This document shows positions 19,961 to 26,629 of a stretch of 26,629 nucleotides of DNA, piece after piece. Under the pieces are notes generated by a model. It ran no database searches. It had not been told where the DNA came from and was given only the letters and a program-made list of their open reading frames with translations. Both the position numbers and the translations under genes were made by a program. This DNA is from a virus, in the IMG/VR virus record IMGVR_UViG_3300017748_000113, positions 1 to 26,629 of that record; one strand, given 5' to 3'. Within the stretch, counting starts at the first letter, position 1; every line of letters starts with the position of its first letter.

Positions 19961-21540
19961 TGAAGAACGCACGGCAAAGATACAACGAGTTATCTAGTCA
20001 CCGTGAACAATTCTTACATGTTGCTTATGAGTGTGCGGAATTAACTATCCCTACATTACTAATGCGTAACGAAGGTGATGCTTTATATCAAAGCTTCCAA
20101 ACACCTTGGCAATCAGTCGGGGCCAAAGGAGTTACCACGCTGAGTTCAAAGCTCATGCTAGGTCTCCTACCCCCGTCAACCAGTTTTTTTAAACTACAAT
20201 TAGATGATTCTAAATTAGGTGTAGAGATACCAGCTGAATCTAAAAGTGAATTAGATCTTAGCTTTGCAAAGATTGAGCGTATGATTATGGAAAGCATTGC
20301 AGCTTCGACTGATCGAGTTCAAATATTTGCAGCCTTAAAACATCTTGTTGTAACAGGTAACGCTCTTGTTTTTATGAACACAGACGGTATGAAAGTGTAT
20401 CCACTTAATCGTTATGTTGTAGAAAGAGATGGTAATGGTGAGGTTGTTGAGATAGTAACTAAAGAAAGAGTCAGTAAAAAACTATTAGGTCTGCCAGAAT
20501 TGGATGCAGAAAATAGTCCTAACGATGACTCTAAAGGTGACTACAAAGGTACAAAAGATGTAGATGTATATACATGTGTAAAGATCGCAGAAAATGGATG
20601 GCGGTGGCATCAAGAAGCTAACGATATGATCTTACCTGACAGTGTGGGTAAAGCTCCAAAGGATAAAACCCCCTGGCTCCCATTACGTTTTGTAACTGTG
20701 GACGGAGAAGATTACGGACGTTCTAGAGTAGAAGAGTTCCTTGGGGACTTAAAATCTTTAGAAGCATTAATGCAAGCTATCGTTGAAGGTAGTGCAGCTG
20801 CAGCTAAAGTTGTCTTCACTGTCTCACCATCTTCTGTAACTAAACCAAGCTCACTTGCTAATGCAGGTAACGGGGCTATCATACAAGGTAGACCAGACGA
20901 TATTGGTGTAGTTCAAGTAGGTAAAACTGCTGACTTCCAAACTGCATATCAGATGATTAACATGCTAGAGAAGAGATTAGCTGAGGCTTTCCTTGTACTC
21001 TCTGTACGTCAATCAGAAAGGACAACAGCAGAAGAAGTTAGAATGACCCAGATGGAATTAGAGAGACAGCTTGGCGGGCTCTTCAGCTTGTTAACGACAG
21101 AATTTTTAATACCATATTTGAAGAGAAAGATGCACACTCTCACTAGATCTAAGAAGATACCAAGTCTTCCTAATGGTCTTGTCAAACCTACAATAGTTGC
21201 AGGTATAAATGCACTAGGTAGAGGACAAGATAGAGAAGCATTAGTACAATTTATAACTACAATAGCCCAAACAATGGGCCCAGAGGCTTTAGCTCAGTAC
21301 ATGAATCCTGATGAAGCTATCAAACGTCTTGCAGCAGCTCAAGGTATTGACATACTTAACCTTGTTAAGAGTGTACAAGAACGTGACGCTGAACAGCAAC
21401 AAGCTATGCAAGCACAACAAATGCAATCTTTAACTGACCAAGCATCTAAGTTTGCTAATGCACCTTTGATGGATCCTCAAAAAAATCCTCAAGCATTAGA
21501 GGCAGTTGAAGGAGCAGCACAAGCACTACAACCACAGTAA
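19960..21540 (+). CDS. Portal / head-tail connector protein (T7 gp8-like)
   Basis: The 526 residues match T7 gp8 (536) in length and pattern. An N-terminal helical region (RYNELSSHREQFLHVAYECA) leads to LTIPTLL, then TPWQSVGAKGVTTLSSKLML, the conserved podovirus portal segment. A central SVRQSERTTAEEVRMTQMELERQLGG stretch and a Gln/Ala-rich C-terminus (QQQAMQAQQMQSL) complete it. It forms the dodecameric ring at the capsid vertex that the terminase docks on. It is followed after 2 bases by the scaffold gene, as in T7. Confidence 0.95.
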   Translation: MKNARQRYNELSSHREQFLHVAYECAELTIPTLLMRNEGDALYQSFQTPWQSVGAKGVTTLSSKLMLGLLPPSTSFFKLQLDDSKLGVEIPAESKSELDLSFAKIERMIMESIAASTDRVQIFAALKHLVVTGNALVFMNTDGMKVYPLNRYVVERDGNGEVVEIVTKERVSKKLLGLPELDAENSPNDDSKGDYKGTKDVDVYTCVKIAENGWRWHQEANDMILPDSVGKAPKDKTPWLPLRFVTVDGEDYGRSRVEEFLGDLKSLEALMQAIVEGSAAAAKVVFTVSPSSVTKPSSLANAGNGAIIQGRPDDIGVVQVGKTADFQTAYQMINMLEKRLAEAFLVLSVRQSERTTAEEVRMTQMELERQLGGLFSLLTTEFLIPYLKRKMHTLTRSKKIPSLPNGLVKPTIVAGINALGRGQDREALVQFITTIAQTMGPEALAQYMNPDEAIKRLAAAQGIDILNLVKSVQERDAEQQQAMQAQQMQSLTDQASKFANAPLMDPQKNPQALEAVEGAAQALQPQ

Positions 21541-21542
21541 TT

Positions 21543-22394
21543 ATGGCAGAAACAATCCGCTACGACACTTCAGATGATCCTGTAGCAGCACAAGCTATTG
21601 CAGAGAAAGAAGCTGAATCTTTAAAAATAGGTGAAGAACTTATAGCCAAGCAAGATAAAAGACTTGCTGGTAAATATAAAACAGCTGAAGAATTAGAGGC
21701 TGGTTATCTTGAACTACAAAAAAGATTAGGTGAAACACCTACTACAGATACAGATACAACTGAATCCGAACCAGAGTATCAGTTATATTCTGATGACGGT
21801 GCAGTAAATTATGATACTGCAAATGAGTTATATGGAGAACAACTAGGAGACTTATTTAAGTCCAACGACATTGACCCATTTGCAATGAGCAAACATTTTG
21901 AAGAGAACAATGGTTCACTTAGTGAGGAAATGTATGAGCAACTTAATACAGCTGGGCTTAGTAAAAGTGTAGTTGATAATTATCTTGAAGGTGTTAGAGC
22001 TGAAGTAGGTTTTAAAGCTGAAGCAGCAGAGCCTGTGCTATCAGAAGCCGAAGTCACAGAACTTAAAGGTTTAGCTGGTGGTGAAAAAGGTTATGATAAT
22101 TTAATGGAATGGGCTGGTGATAATTTAGGCGAAGATGCAGCAAAGGACTACGATGCTGTCTTAGCTACTGGTAATAAATCAGCTGTAAAATTCGCAATAA
22201 CTGCACTCATGGGAAAATATGAAGATGCTAATGGGCGGGATACTAAACTTGTCACAGGCAAAGAGTCAGCTCCAGAAACATACAGAAGTATGGCTGAAGT
22301 TGTAAGAGATATGAACAAACCAGAATACACTACTGATGAAGCGTTCAGAGATGATGTCATCAGAAAGTTATCCGCATCAAACTTAAAAGTATAG
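21543..22394 (+). CDS. Capsid scaffolding protein (T7 gp9-like)
   Basis: The 283-residue acidic protein (T7 gp9: 307) lies between portal and capsid genes. It has Glu/Asp/Lys-rich helices (AIAEKEAESLKIGEELIAKQ, KTAEELEAGYLELQKRLGE), a Ser/Asp/Thr linker and a basic/hydrophobic C-terminus (DDVIRKLSASNLKV), the part that usually binds coat protein. It guides prohead assembly and leaves before packaging. A good ribosome-binding site for the next gene (AGGAGC) follows the stop. Confidence 0.9.
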   Translation: MAETIRYDTSDDPVAAQAIAEKEAESLKIGEELIAKQDKRLAGKYKTAEELEAGYLELQKRLGETPTTDTDTTESEPEYQLYSDDGAVNYDTANELYGEQLGDLFKSNDIDPFAMSKHFEENNGSLSEEMYEQLNTAGLSKSVVDNYLEGVRAEVGFKAEAAEPVLSEAEVTELKGLAGGEKGYDNLMEWAGDNLGEDAAKDYDAVLATGNKSAVKFAITALMGKYEDANGRDTKLVTGKESAPETYRSMAEVVRDMNKPEYTTDEAFRDDVIRKLSASNLKV

Positions 22395-22404
22395 GAGCTA
22401 AAAA

Positions 22405-22527
22405 ATGCCGATGGGAAAAGGAACTTACGGAAGTAAGAAAGGTAGACCTGCTAAGAAAATGAGCAAAGGTATGTCAAAGCTACCTGCAGCTGTACGTAAA
22501 AAAATCTTAGGTAATAAAAAGAAATGA
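22405..22527 (+). CDS. 40-residue very basic protein
   Basis: ATG 22405 follows TAGGAGC by a short spacer, giving MPMGKGTYGSKKGRPAKKMS and onward to KKILGNKKK. About a third of the residues are Lys or Arg. TGA 22525-22527 overlaps the next ATG (ATGA). It is the first of five consecutive tiny basic genes. Short proteins of the MGKGTYGSK.GRP type occur next to structural genes in marine phages; they may bind DNA or be packaged. No function is established that I know. Confidence 0.7.
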   Translation: MPMGKGTYGSKKGRPAKKMSKGMSKLPAAVRKKILGNKKK

Positions 22528-22649
22528 ACAAAAGAGGATCTGGTAAAAAAGTTAACTCAGTCAACGTCCAAAAATCATGCCCTAGTGGTTTTTACATGAA
22601 GGATGGTAAATGTGTACAGGCTGGAGTTGGTAAAGAATTTAAACCATAA
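22524..22649 (+). CDS. 41-residue basic protein with two Cys
   Basis: It starts within ATGA and reads MNKRGSGKKVNSVNVQKSCP, then SGFYMKDGKCVQAGVGKEFKP. The CPSGFYMKDGKC motif looks like a small knuckle with a Cys pair ten residues apart, possibly metal- or disulphide-linked. Together with its four neighbours it forms a cassette of small basic proteins between scaffold and hli. Function unknown. Confidence 0.65.
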   Translation: MNKRGSGKKVNSVNVQKSCPSGFYMKDGKCVQAGVGKEFKP

Positions 22650-22654
22650 AACAA

Positions 22655-22903
22655 ATGGCTGTCAAAAAAAAGAATGTCAGTCTCAAGATGGGAAAGCACA
22701 AGTCCCGTACTGGTGGACTGACAGCAGCTGGTAGAAAAAAATATAATAAAGCTACTGGCTCAAATCTAAAAGCTCCACAACCTCAAGGTGGTGCTCGTAA
22801 GCGTTCCTTCTGTGCTCGTATGAGTGGAGTTAAGGGGCCAATGAAAAAACCTAACGGTAAGCCAACCCGTAAAGCTTTGGCACTACGTAAATGGAAATGC
22901 TAA
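22655..22903 (+). CDS. 82-residue Lys/Arg-rich protein with SFCARMSG motif
   Basis: It starts MAVKKKNVSLKMGKHKSRTGG and contains LTAAGRKKYNKATGSNLKAPQP, then RKRSFCARMSGVKGPMKKPNG and a basic end KALALRKWKC. I recall the SFCARMSG block as the signature of a small phage family of unknown function (I believe DUF6321), often near terminase or capsid genes. The strong positive charge suggests nucleic-acid binding or DNA condensation in the virion. TAATG overlap with the next gene. Confidence 0.75.
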   Translation: MAVKKKNVSLKMGKHKSRTGGLTAAGRKKYNKATGSNLKAPQPQGGARKRSFCARMSGVKGPMKKPNGKPTRKALALRKWKC

Positions 22904-22959
22904 TGGCGTACAAAAGTAAAAAGAAATGTGGATGTAAACACGGAGGCAAAAGAAAGTAA
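22903..22959 (+). CDS. 18-residue basic micropeptide MAYKSKKKCGCKHGGKRK
   Basis: ATG 22903 shares TAATG with the preceding stop, and TAA 22957-22959 shares TAATG with the next start. The peptide has seven Lys, one Arg, one His and a CGC pair, which could bind metal or nucleic acid. Its placement between two well-supported genes with overlaps on both sides, and GGAGG just before the next start, argue that it is translated. Confidence 0.55.
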   Translation: MAYKSKKKCGCKHGGKRK

Positions 22960-23111
22960 TGGCTAAACGAGGACTCTATGCAAACATTCACGCCAAGCGT
23001 AAGCGGATAGCCGCTGGCTCTGGTGAGAAGATGAGGAAGGTCGGGAGTAAAGGTGCTCCCACTGCTAAGAATTTTAAACGTTCAGCAAAGACCGCTAAAA
23101 AAAAGAGATAG
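22959..23111 (+). CDS. 50-residue basic protein (DUF5872-like)
   Basis: It begins MAKRGLYANIHAKRKRIAAG and continues SGEKMRKVGSKGAPTAKNF to a KKKR end. I recall the MAKRGLYANIHAKR..RIA.GSGE.MR..G..GAPT pattern as a widespread small phage family (DUF5872) found near structural genes of marine phages. Function unknown; it may be a virion or DNA-binding protein. GGAGG at 22942-22946 lies 12 bases before the start. Confidence 0.75.
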   Translation: MAKRGLYANIHAKRKRIAAGSGEKMRKVGSKGAPTAKNFKRSAKTAKKKR

Positions 23112-23165
23112 TTGAAAGACCTCTATATATACCTCACACTAATAACTAACCTGTTTATTTGCTCA

Positions 23166-23178
23166 GGCGTAATACGCC
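23166..23178 (+). promoter_or_regulatory. Hairpin in the hli-psbA leader
   Basis: GGCGT, AAT, ACGCC (23166-23170 / 23174-23178) is a perfect short inverted repeat in the 91-base gap before hli. Structured leaders called PhotoRC-II have been described upstream of cyanophage psbA genes; whether this is one cannot be decided by eye. No clear promoter boxes are seen in the gap. Confidence 0.4.
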
Positions 23179-23202
23179 ACTGGAACAATTTACCTAAACA
23201 CA

Positions 23203-23382
23203 ATGACACCACTCGACAACATGTTTCCAAACGAAACACCACCAAGACCTATAATGACACATCACAAAAATCACTACTGGCACAATGCCGAAGAGACTAA
23301 CGGTAGACTAGCCATGATTGGCTTCGTTGCTGCTCTTGGATCTTATATATTTACAGGGAACATAATCCCAGGAATTTTTTAA
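23203..23382 (+). CDS. hli: High-light-inducible protein (Hlip)
   Basis: ATG 23203 gives 59 residues, with a polar N-terminus and the diagnostic chlorophyll a/b-binding-type helix AEETNGRLAMIGFVAALGSY, ending TGNIIPGIF. The E..NGR.AM.GF motif supplies the chlorophyll ligands. Hlips protect photosystem II by binding chlorophyll and quenching energy; phage copies are thought to keep host photosynthesis going during infection. The stop TAA is followed with no gap by the psbA ATG, so the two are surely cotranscribed. The gene is short and easily overlooked. Confidence 0.95.
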   Translation: MTPLDNMFPNETPPRPIMTHHKNHYWHNAEETNGRLAMIGFVAALGSYIFTGNIIPGIF

Positions 23383-24465
23383 ATGGCTGCAATTACATTA
23401 TCAAAATCAAAACCAAATACTAATTGGCAGGAATTTTGTAAGTGGGTCACGAGTACAGACAACCGCCTATACGTAGGATGGTTCGGAGTGCTAATGATAC
23501 CTTGCTTACTAGCTGCTACAACATGCTTTATACTCGCCTTTATTGCTGCACCTCCTGTGGACATAGATGGCATACGTGAACCAGTTTCTGGCTCCTTAAT
23601 CTATGGAAACAACATCATATCTGGAGCGGTCGTACCCTCCTCAAACGCAATCGGACTACATTTCTATCCCATCTGGGAAGCAGCAACACTTGACGAATGG
23701 CTCTATAACGGAGGGCCATACCAGCTTATCATCTTTCACTTCCTTATCGGTGCAGCATCTTACATGGGACGCCAATGGGAACTTAGTTATAGACTAGGGA
23801 TGAGACCTTGGATATGCGTAGCTTACTCAGCCCCAGTATCAGCTGCACTTGCAGTATTTCTTGTCTATCCTTTTGGACAGGGGAGCTTCAGTGATGGTAT
23901 GCCTCTTGGTATTTCTGGTACTTTTAACTTCATGTTCGTATTTCAAGCAGAACACAATATCCTTATGCATCCGTTCCACATGCTCGGTGTTGCTGGGGTA
24001 TTCGGTGGAGCTCTTTTCGCTGCTATGCACGGAAGTCTCGTTACTTCCTCAATCCTTAAGGAAACAACAGAAGAAGTATCTCAAAACTACGGTTACAAGT
24101 TTGGTCAAGAAGACGAGACTTATAACATCGTAGCTGCACACGGTTACTTTGGTAGACTTATTTTTCAATATGCTTCTTTCAATAATTCTCGTGCTTTACA
24201 TTTCTTTCTTGGTGCTTGGCCCGTGGTTGGCATATGGCTCACAAGTATGGGGATCTGCACAATGGCTTTCAATCTTAACGGCTTTAACTTTAACCAGTCA
24301 ATAGTTGACACTAACGGTAAAGTTATACCTACATGGGCTGATGTCGTTAATAGACAGAACCTCGGTATGGAAGTTATGCACGAAAGAAATGCACACAACT
24401 TCCCATTAGACCTAGCGTCTGCTGAATCTACTTCTGTAGCTCTTACAGCACCTGCACTAGGCTAA
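23383..24465 (+). CDS. psbA: Photosystem II reaction-centre protein D1
   Basis: The 360-residue protein is nearly collinear with cyanobacterial D1 (numbering is plus one here). Present are the chlorophyll and Tyr-Z region ([13 protein letters not shown]), the Mn ligands in [12 protein letters not shown] and in [16 protein letters not shown], and the C-terminal extension [15 protein letters not shown] that is cut after Ala. The residue at standard position 130 is Gln (SYMGRQWEL), the low-light D1:1 type rather than Glu. Phage D1 replaces the quickly turned-over host protein during infection. No intron interrupts the gene. It is followed by a structured RNA region and the capsid gene. Confidence 0.98.
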   Translation: MAAITLSKSKPNTNWQEFCKWVTSTDNRLYVGWFGVLMIPCLLAATTCFILAFIAAPPVDIDGIREPVSGSLIYGNNIISGAVVPSSNAIGLHFYPIWEAATLDEWLYNGGPYQLIIFHFLIGAASYMGRQWELSYRLGMRPWICVAYSAPVSAALAVFLVYPFGQGSFSDGMPLGISGTFNFMFVFQAEHNILMHPFHMLGVAGVFGGALFAAMHGSLVTSSILKETTEEVSQNYGYKFGQEDETYNIVAAHGYFGRLIFQYASFNNSRALHFFLGAWPVVGIWLTSMGICTMAFNLNGFNFNQSIVDTNGKVIPTWADVVNRQNLGMEVMHERNAHNFPLDLASAESTSVALTAPALG

Positions 24466-24474
24466 TAGTCACGT

Positions 24475-24535
24475 CCGTTCATCCTGTTTAGGACGCATGA
24501 AACCAAAGCATGGAACGGGGCTTTGGTATATGGAG
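24475..24535 (+). ncRNA. Glutamine-riboswitch-like RNA (glnA / Downstream-peptide family)
   Basis: The element starts ten bases after the psbA stop. P1 pairs CCGTTC (24475-24480) with GAACGG (24513-24518). Inside it a small stem pairs TCCT with AGGA (24482-24485/24490-24493). ACCAAAGC (24502-24509) pairs perfectly with GCTTTGGT (24520-24527), placing the 3' strand of P1 in its loop, that is, a pseudoknot. The CGTTCATCCT...AGGACG...GGAACG layout is that of glnA and Downstream-peptide RNAs, which bind L-glutamine. A GGAG ribosome site (24532-24535) and a 17-codon gene follow, as in Downstream-peptide RNAs. The usual GGAAGUAG core is diverged (CGCATGAAACC), so ligand binding is not certain. Confidence 0.7.
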
Positions 24536-24541
24536 ATTACA

Positions 24542-24595
24542 ATGCAAGTAACTTACGTATATCGTGGCATTGCTTACACAAAATTTGTTAAGTAA
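24542..24595 (+). CDS. 17-residue downstream peptide MQVTYVYRGIAYTKFVK
   Basis: The ORF lies 6 bases after GGAG and directly behind the riboswitch-like RNA. The sequence follows the M.LTYRG..Y pattern of the DUF4278 / Downstream-peptide ORFs, which are conserved in marine Synechococcus, Prochlorococcus and at least one of their phages. Its length equals the lower limit described for that family (17 codons). It presumably acts in the host response to nitrogen status or as a regulator of a host enzyme, but its target is unknown to me. Confidence 0.7.
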   Translation: MQVTYVYRGIAYTKFVK

Positions 24596-24605
24596 GTAAA
24601 ACGGG

Positions 24606-24716
24606 GGGGAGCACCTCAGAGTCGGACTCCCCTCTAATTGGTAAAAGCCTCTACGGAGACACCTTTTGCCGTCTGGACGGTAGGGATAGACCTACAAGCA
24701 GCTTGAGTCTTAGCTG
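24606..24716 (+). other. Series of five hairpins between peptide gene and capsid gene
   Basis: H1 is GGGGAG/CTCCCC (24606-24611/24627-24632). H2 is GGTAAAAG/CTTTTGCC (24640-24647/24663-24670), capped by CTC-TACG-GAG (24649-24658), a UNCG-class tetraloop. H3 is CCGTC/GACGG (24669-24673/24676-24680). H4 is GTAGG/CCTAC (24680-24684/24691-24695). H5 is CAGCT/AGCTG (24699-24703/24712-24716). None is followed by a T-run. Such close packing suggests a functional RNA, a processing region or a transcript-protecting 3' end for the psbA message. Confidence 0.5.
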
Positions 24717-24723
24717 ATATAAT
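24715..24723 (+). promoter_or_regulatory. Extended -10 promoter candidate for the capsid gene
   Basis: TGATATAAT is a perfect extended -10 (TGnTATAAT). Transcription would start near 24730 and give a leader of about 47 bases before the capsid ATG at 24777. No good -35 is visible, which extended -10 promoters tolerate. A phage-RNAP promoter may also exist here but cannot be recognised. Confidence 0.4.
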
Positions 24724-24776
24724 TAAGATTCCAACAATTCTAGATCTAGAGACGATAACTAATACCCTACAAATAA

Positions 24777-25946
24777 ATGGCACAACAGTCAACAAATAAT
24801 CCTAGCTCACAAACCTTTCTGGGTAGGATAAATACTGCGACTAACGCTACAAATAATAGAGATTTGTATCTTAAATTATTTTCTGGCGAGATGTTTACTG
24901 GCTTCCAGAGAGAGACAATCGCACGTGACTTAGTCATGAAGCGTACTCTAACTAATGGACGCAGTTTACAGTTCATCTATACTGGACGCACAAGTGCGGA
25001 ATACCACACTCCAGGCAACAGTATATTAGGAAACTCTGACAAAACTCCTCCAATAGCGGAGAAGACAATTACAGTTGATGATCTACTCATCAGTTCTGCA
25101 TTTGTATATGAGTTAGATGAGACACTAGCACACTATGAAATGAGAGGAGAAATTTCCAAGAAGATTGGATATGCTCTTGCTCAAAAGTATGATAGACTTA
25201 TCTTCAGAGCTATTGCTAAAGGTGCTAGACAGGCTAGCCCAGTATCCCTAACCTCTTTCGTAGAGCCAGGTGGTACACAAATCCAAGTTGGTGCAGGTTC
25301 TAACGCTGACGATGCTCTTGATGATGATAAACTTGTAACAGCATTTTATGATGCTGCAGCAGCTTTAGATGAAAAAGGCGTATCTGATGACGGAAGAGTA
25401 GCTGTACTTAACCCACGTCAGTACTATTCACTTATAAAAGGAGCAGGTACTAACGGGTTAATTAACAGAGACGTACAAGGTACATCTTTACAAAGCGGAA
25501 ATGGTGTAATTGAGATTGCAGGTATTCAAATCTACAAGTCAATGAACGCTCCATTCTTCTCTAAGTATGGTACTAAGTATGCTCCATCTTCTGGTGCAGC
25601 AGCTGGCACTGACCTTGATACAATAGATCCTGGAAATACAGGTTCATTCGTATCTGAAGGTATCGAAACAGCTAACACAGCAACAGGCAACAACTACGGA
25701 GCTCGTCAGAACTACGGTGCTGCCTCTAACTTTGCAAACACATGTGGCTTAATCTTCCAAAGAGAAGCAGCAGGTGTTGTAGAAACAATAGGGCCACAGG
25801 TTCAAGTAACAAGTGGTGATGTTTCAGTTGTTTACCAAGGCGATGTCATCCTAGGAAGACTAGCTATGGGAGCAGATTACGTTAATCCTGCAGCTTGTGT
25901 AGAATTGTTCGCTGGAACAACTACAAAGCCAGCAGCTTTCTCATAA
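24777..25946 (+). CDS. Major capsid protein (T7 gp10-like)
   Basis: The 389 residues (T7 gp10A: 345) have the HK97-fold pattern of podovirus coat proteins. The N-terminal arm (NNRDLYLKLFSGEMFTGFQR), the TLTNGRSLQFIYTGRTSAEY strand region, DLLISSAFVYELDETLAHYE and the spine helix DDDKLVTAFYDAAAALDEKG are visible, followed by VLNPRQYYSLIKG in the P-domain. There is no Shine-Dalgarno before ATG 24777. It forms the icosahedral shell around the gp9-like scaffold. It is followed by an intrinsic terminator, exactly as T7 gene 10 is followed by T-phi. Confidence 0.96.
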   Translation: MAQQSTNNPSSQTFLGRINTATNATNNRDLYLKLFSGEMFTGFQRETIARDLVMKRTLTNGRSLQFIYTGRTSAEYHTPGNSILGNSDKTPPIAEKTITVDDLLISSAFVYELDETLAHYEMRGEISKKIGYALAQKYDRLIFRAIAKGARQASPVSLTSFVEPGGTQIQVGAGSNADDALDDDKLVTAFYDAAAALDEKGVSDDGRVAVLNPRQYYSLIKGAGTNGLINRDVQGTSLQSGNGVIEIAGIQIYKSMNAPFFSKYGTKYAPSSGAAAGTDLDTIDPGNTGSFVSEGIETANTATGNNYGARQNYGAASNFANTCGLIFQREAAGVVETIGPQVQVTSGDVSVVYQGDVILGRLAMGADYVNPAACVELFAGTTTKPAAFS

Positions 25947-25960
25947 TTATTCATTTATAC

Positions 25961-25985
25961 GGGGACTTCGTGTCCCCCTTTTTTT
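25961..25985 (+). terminator. Intrinsic terminator after the capsid gene
   Basis: GGGGAC (25961-25966), loop TTCGT, GTCCCC (25972-25977), one C, then seven Ts (25979-25985). It sits 14 bases after the capsid stop and its T-run touches the ATG of the tail-tube gene. T7 has its only strong phage terminator, T-phi, at the same place, which boosts capsid relative to tail transcripts. Confidence 0.92.
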
Positions 25986-26624
25986 ATGTCAGTAATATCT
26001 TACGGAGTGTCTACCGAACTAGATGCTGTAAACTCAATCCTGATGAGCGTTGGAGAATCCCCAGTTAATACATTAACAGTGCAAAGCCCCGAAGTGGCTA
26101 TAGCACAGAAGACTCTAAGGCAAGTCTGCCGTGAGGTTCAAGCTGAGGGATGGTCATATAACACAGAGAACGAGTATCCAATAGACCTTGATACAAACAA
26201 TCAATGTATCATACCTAACAATGTCATACAACTAGATCTAAACATTTATCAACACGGTAAAGATTATGATATAGTCAGACGTAGTGACAACGGTATAATG
26301 AAAGTATATGACAAAAAAGGTCATACGTTTACTTTCACAAATTGTAGTAAATTATATTTTGATATTATATGGATGATAGATTATGAAGATCTACCACAAG
26401 CATTTAAAGATTACATCACTTGTAGAGCCTCTAGAATCGCCTCTAACCGTATGGTAAACAACCCACAGTCTGCTAAGTTACTTGAGGCAGATGAAGCAGG
26501 TTTAAGAGCCTTAGCGTTGGAGTATGAAACTAAACAAGGTGACTACAATATCTTTAATGATTTCCAATATCAACAAGACGCTAACACCACATACAGACCA
26601 TTTAAAGTATTAAGAAGAATGTAA
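25986..26624 (+). CDS. Tail tubular protein A (T7 gp11-like)
   Basis: The 212 residues match T7 gp11 (196) along their length: TELDAVNSILMSVGESPVNT, LRQVCREVQAEGWSYNTE, a DIIWMIDYEDLPQAFKDYIT segment, and RIASNRMVNNPQ followed by a C-terminal YETKQGDYN block. It forms the adaptor ring between portal and nozzle. The ATG directly follows the T-run of the terminator, so the ribosome must initiate on a nearly leaderless stretch of readthrough transcript whose only purine-rich upstream element (GGGGA) is in the terminator stem. The stop overlaps the next start. Confidence 0.94.
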   Translation: MSVISYGVSTELDAVNSILMSVGESPVNTLTVQSPEVAIAQKTLRQVCREVQAEGWSYNTENEYPIDLDTNNQCIIPNNVIQLDLNIYQHGKDYDIVRRSDNGIMKVYDKKGHTFTFTNCSKLYFDIIWMIDYEDLPQAFKDYITCRASRIASNRMVNNPQSAKLLEADEAGLRALALEYETKQGDYNIFNDFQYQQDANTTYRPFKVLRRM

Positions 26625-26629
26625 TGCCA
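26624..26629 (+). CDS. Start of next gene, probably tail tubular protein B (gp12-like)
   Basis: The last bases, ATGCCA, share a TAATG overlap with the tail tube A stop. T7 places gp12 here. Only two codons are inside the window, so the identity rests on gene order. Confidence 0.4.

Noticed and set aside
23166-23178. T7-type promoter at GGCGTAATACGCC
   Set aside because: It shares only TAATACG with the T7 promoter and reads better as a hairpin; the rest of the 23-bp consensus is missing.
23112-23300. 62-residue ORF starting TTG right after the DUF5872-like gene
   Set aside because: It runs out of frame through most of hli, has a weak start and no ribosome site. The hydrophobic N-terminus is probably the AT-rich leader of hli read by chance.

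Overview
The window looks like part of a marine cyanobacterial podovirus of the T7-like (autographivirus) type. Every credible gene is on the + strand. The order follows T7: a single-subunit RNA polymerase, ssDNA-binding protein, endonuclease I, primase-helicase, DNA polymerase, 5'-3' exonuclease, portal, scaffold, major capsid protein, tail tube A, and (at the left end) tail fibre, holin and terminase. The host signature is cyanobacterial: hli and psbA (photosystem II D1) sit between the scaffold and capsid genes, with a phage ribonucleotide reductase upstream. I see no integrase.

Layout. 1-5029 is the end of the late region: tail-fibre C-terminus, several cyanophage-conserved small proteins, a holin, two secreted proteins, terminase small subunit, HNH endonuclease and terminase large subunit. 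5030-6068 is a non-coding or poorly coding kilobase where the right and left ends of a T7-like genome would lie next to each other. The sequence is therefore probably a circularly assembled or permuted genome. This kilobase carries six copies of a 14-bp near-palindrome, a 21-bp repeat shared with the RNA polymerase gene, a two-state RNA structure and tandem sigma70-type early promoters. 6069-10014 holds small early genes with start/stop overlaps, including a cytosine-methyltransferase-like protein, a KTSC-domain protein and an endonuclease-VII-like protein. 10074-19483 is transcription and DNA metabolism. 19452-26629 is the morphogenesis and photosynthesis block.

How the genes work together. 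Host polymerase would transcribe the early block from the 5.9-6.0 kb promoters. The phage RNA polymerase would then drive replication and late genes. Endonuclease I and the gp6-like exonuclease would degrade host DNA, and the reductase would make dNTPs from host ribonucleotides. Hli and D1 would keep photosystem II running to supply energy and reductant. The reductase reads as a class I enzyme with an overlooked ferritin-like beta subunit (18767-19483), not a B12 enzyme. The DNA polymerase is split into separate exonuclease and polymerase genes.

The most interesting unexplained or under-described parts are: a glutamine-riboswitch-like (glnA / Downstream-peptide) RNA with its 17-residue peptide gene between psbA and the capsid gene; the run of hairpins after it; the palindrome array and mutually exclusive stems at the genome-end junction; a 12-mer repeated three times in early intergenic gaps; and a possible frame disruption at the N-terminus of the RNA polymerase. 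All calls were made by eye, with no database search.
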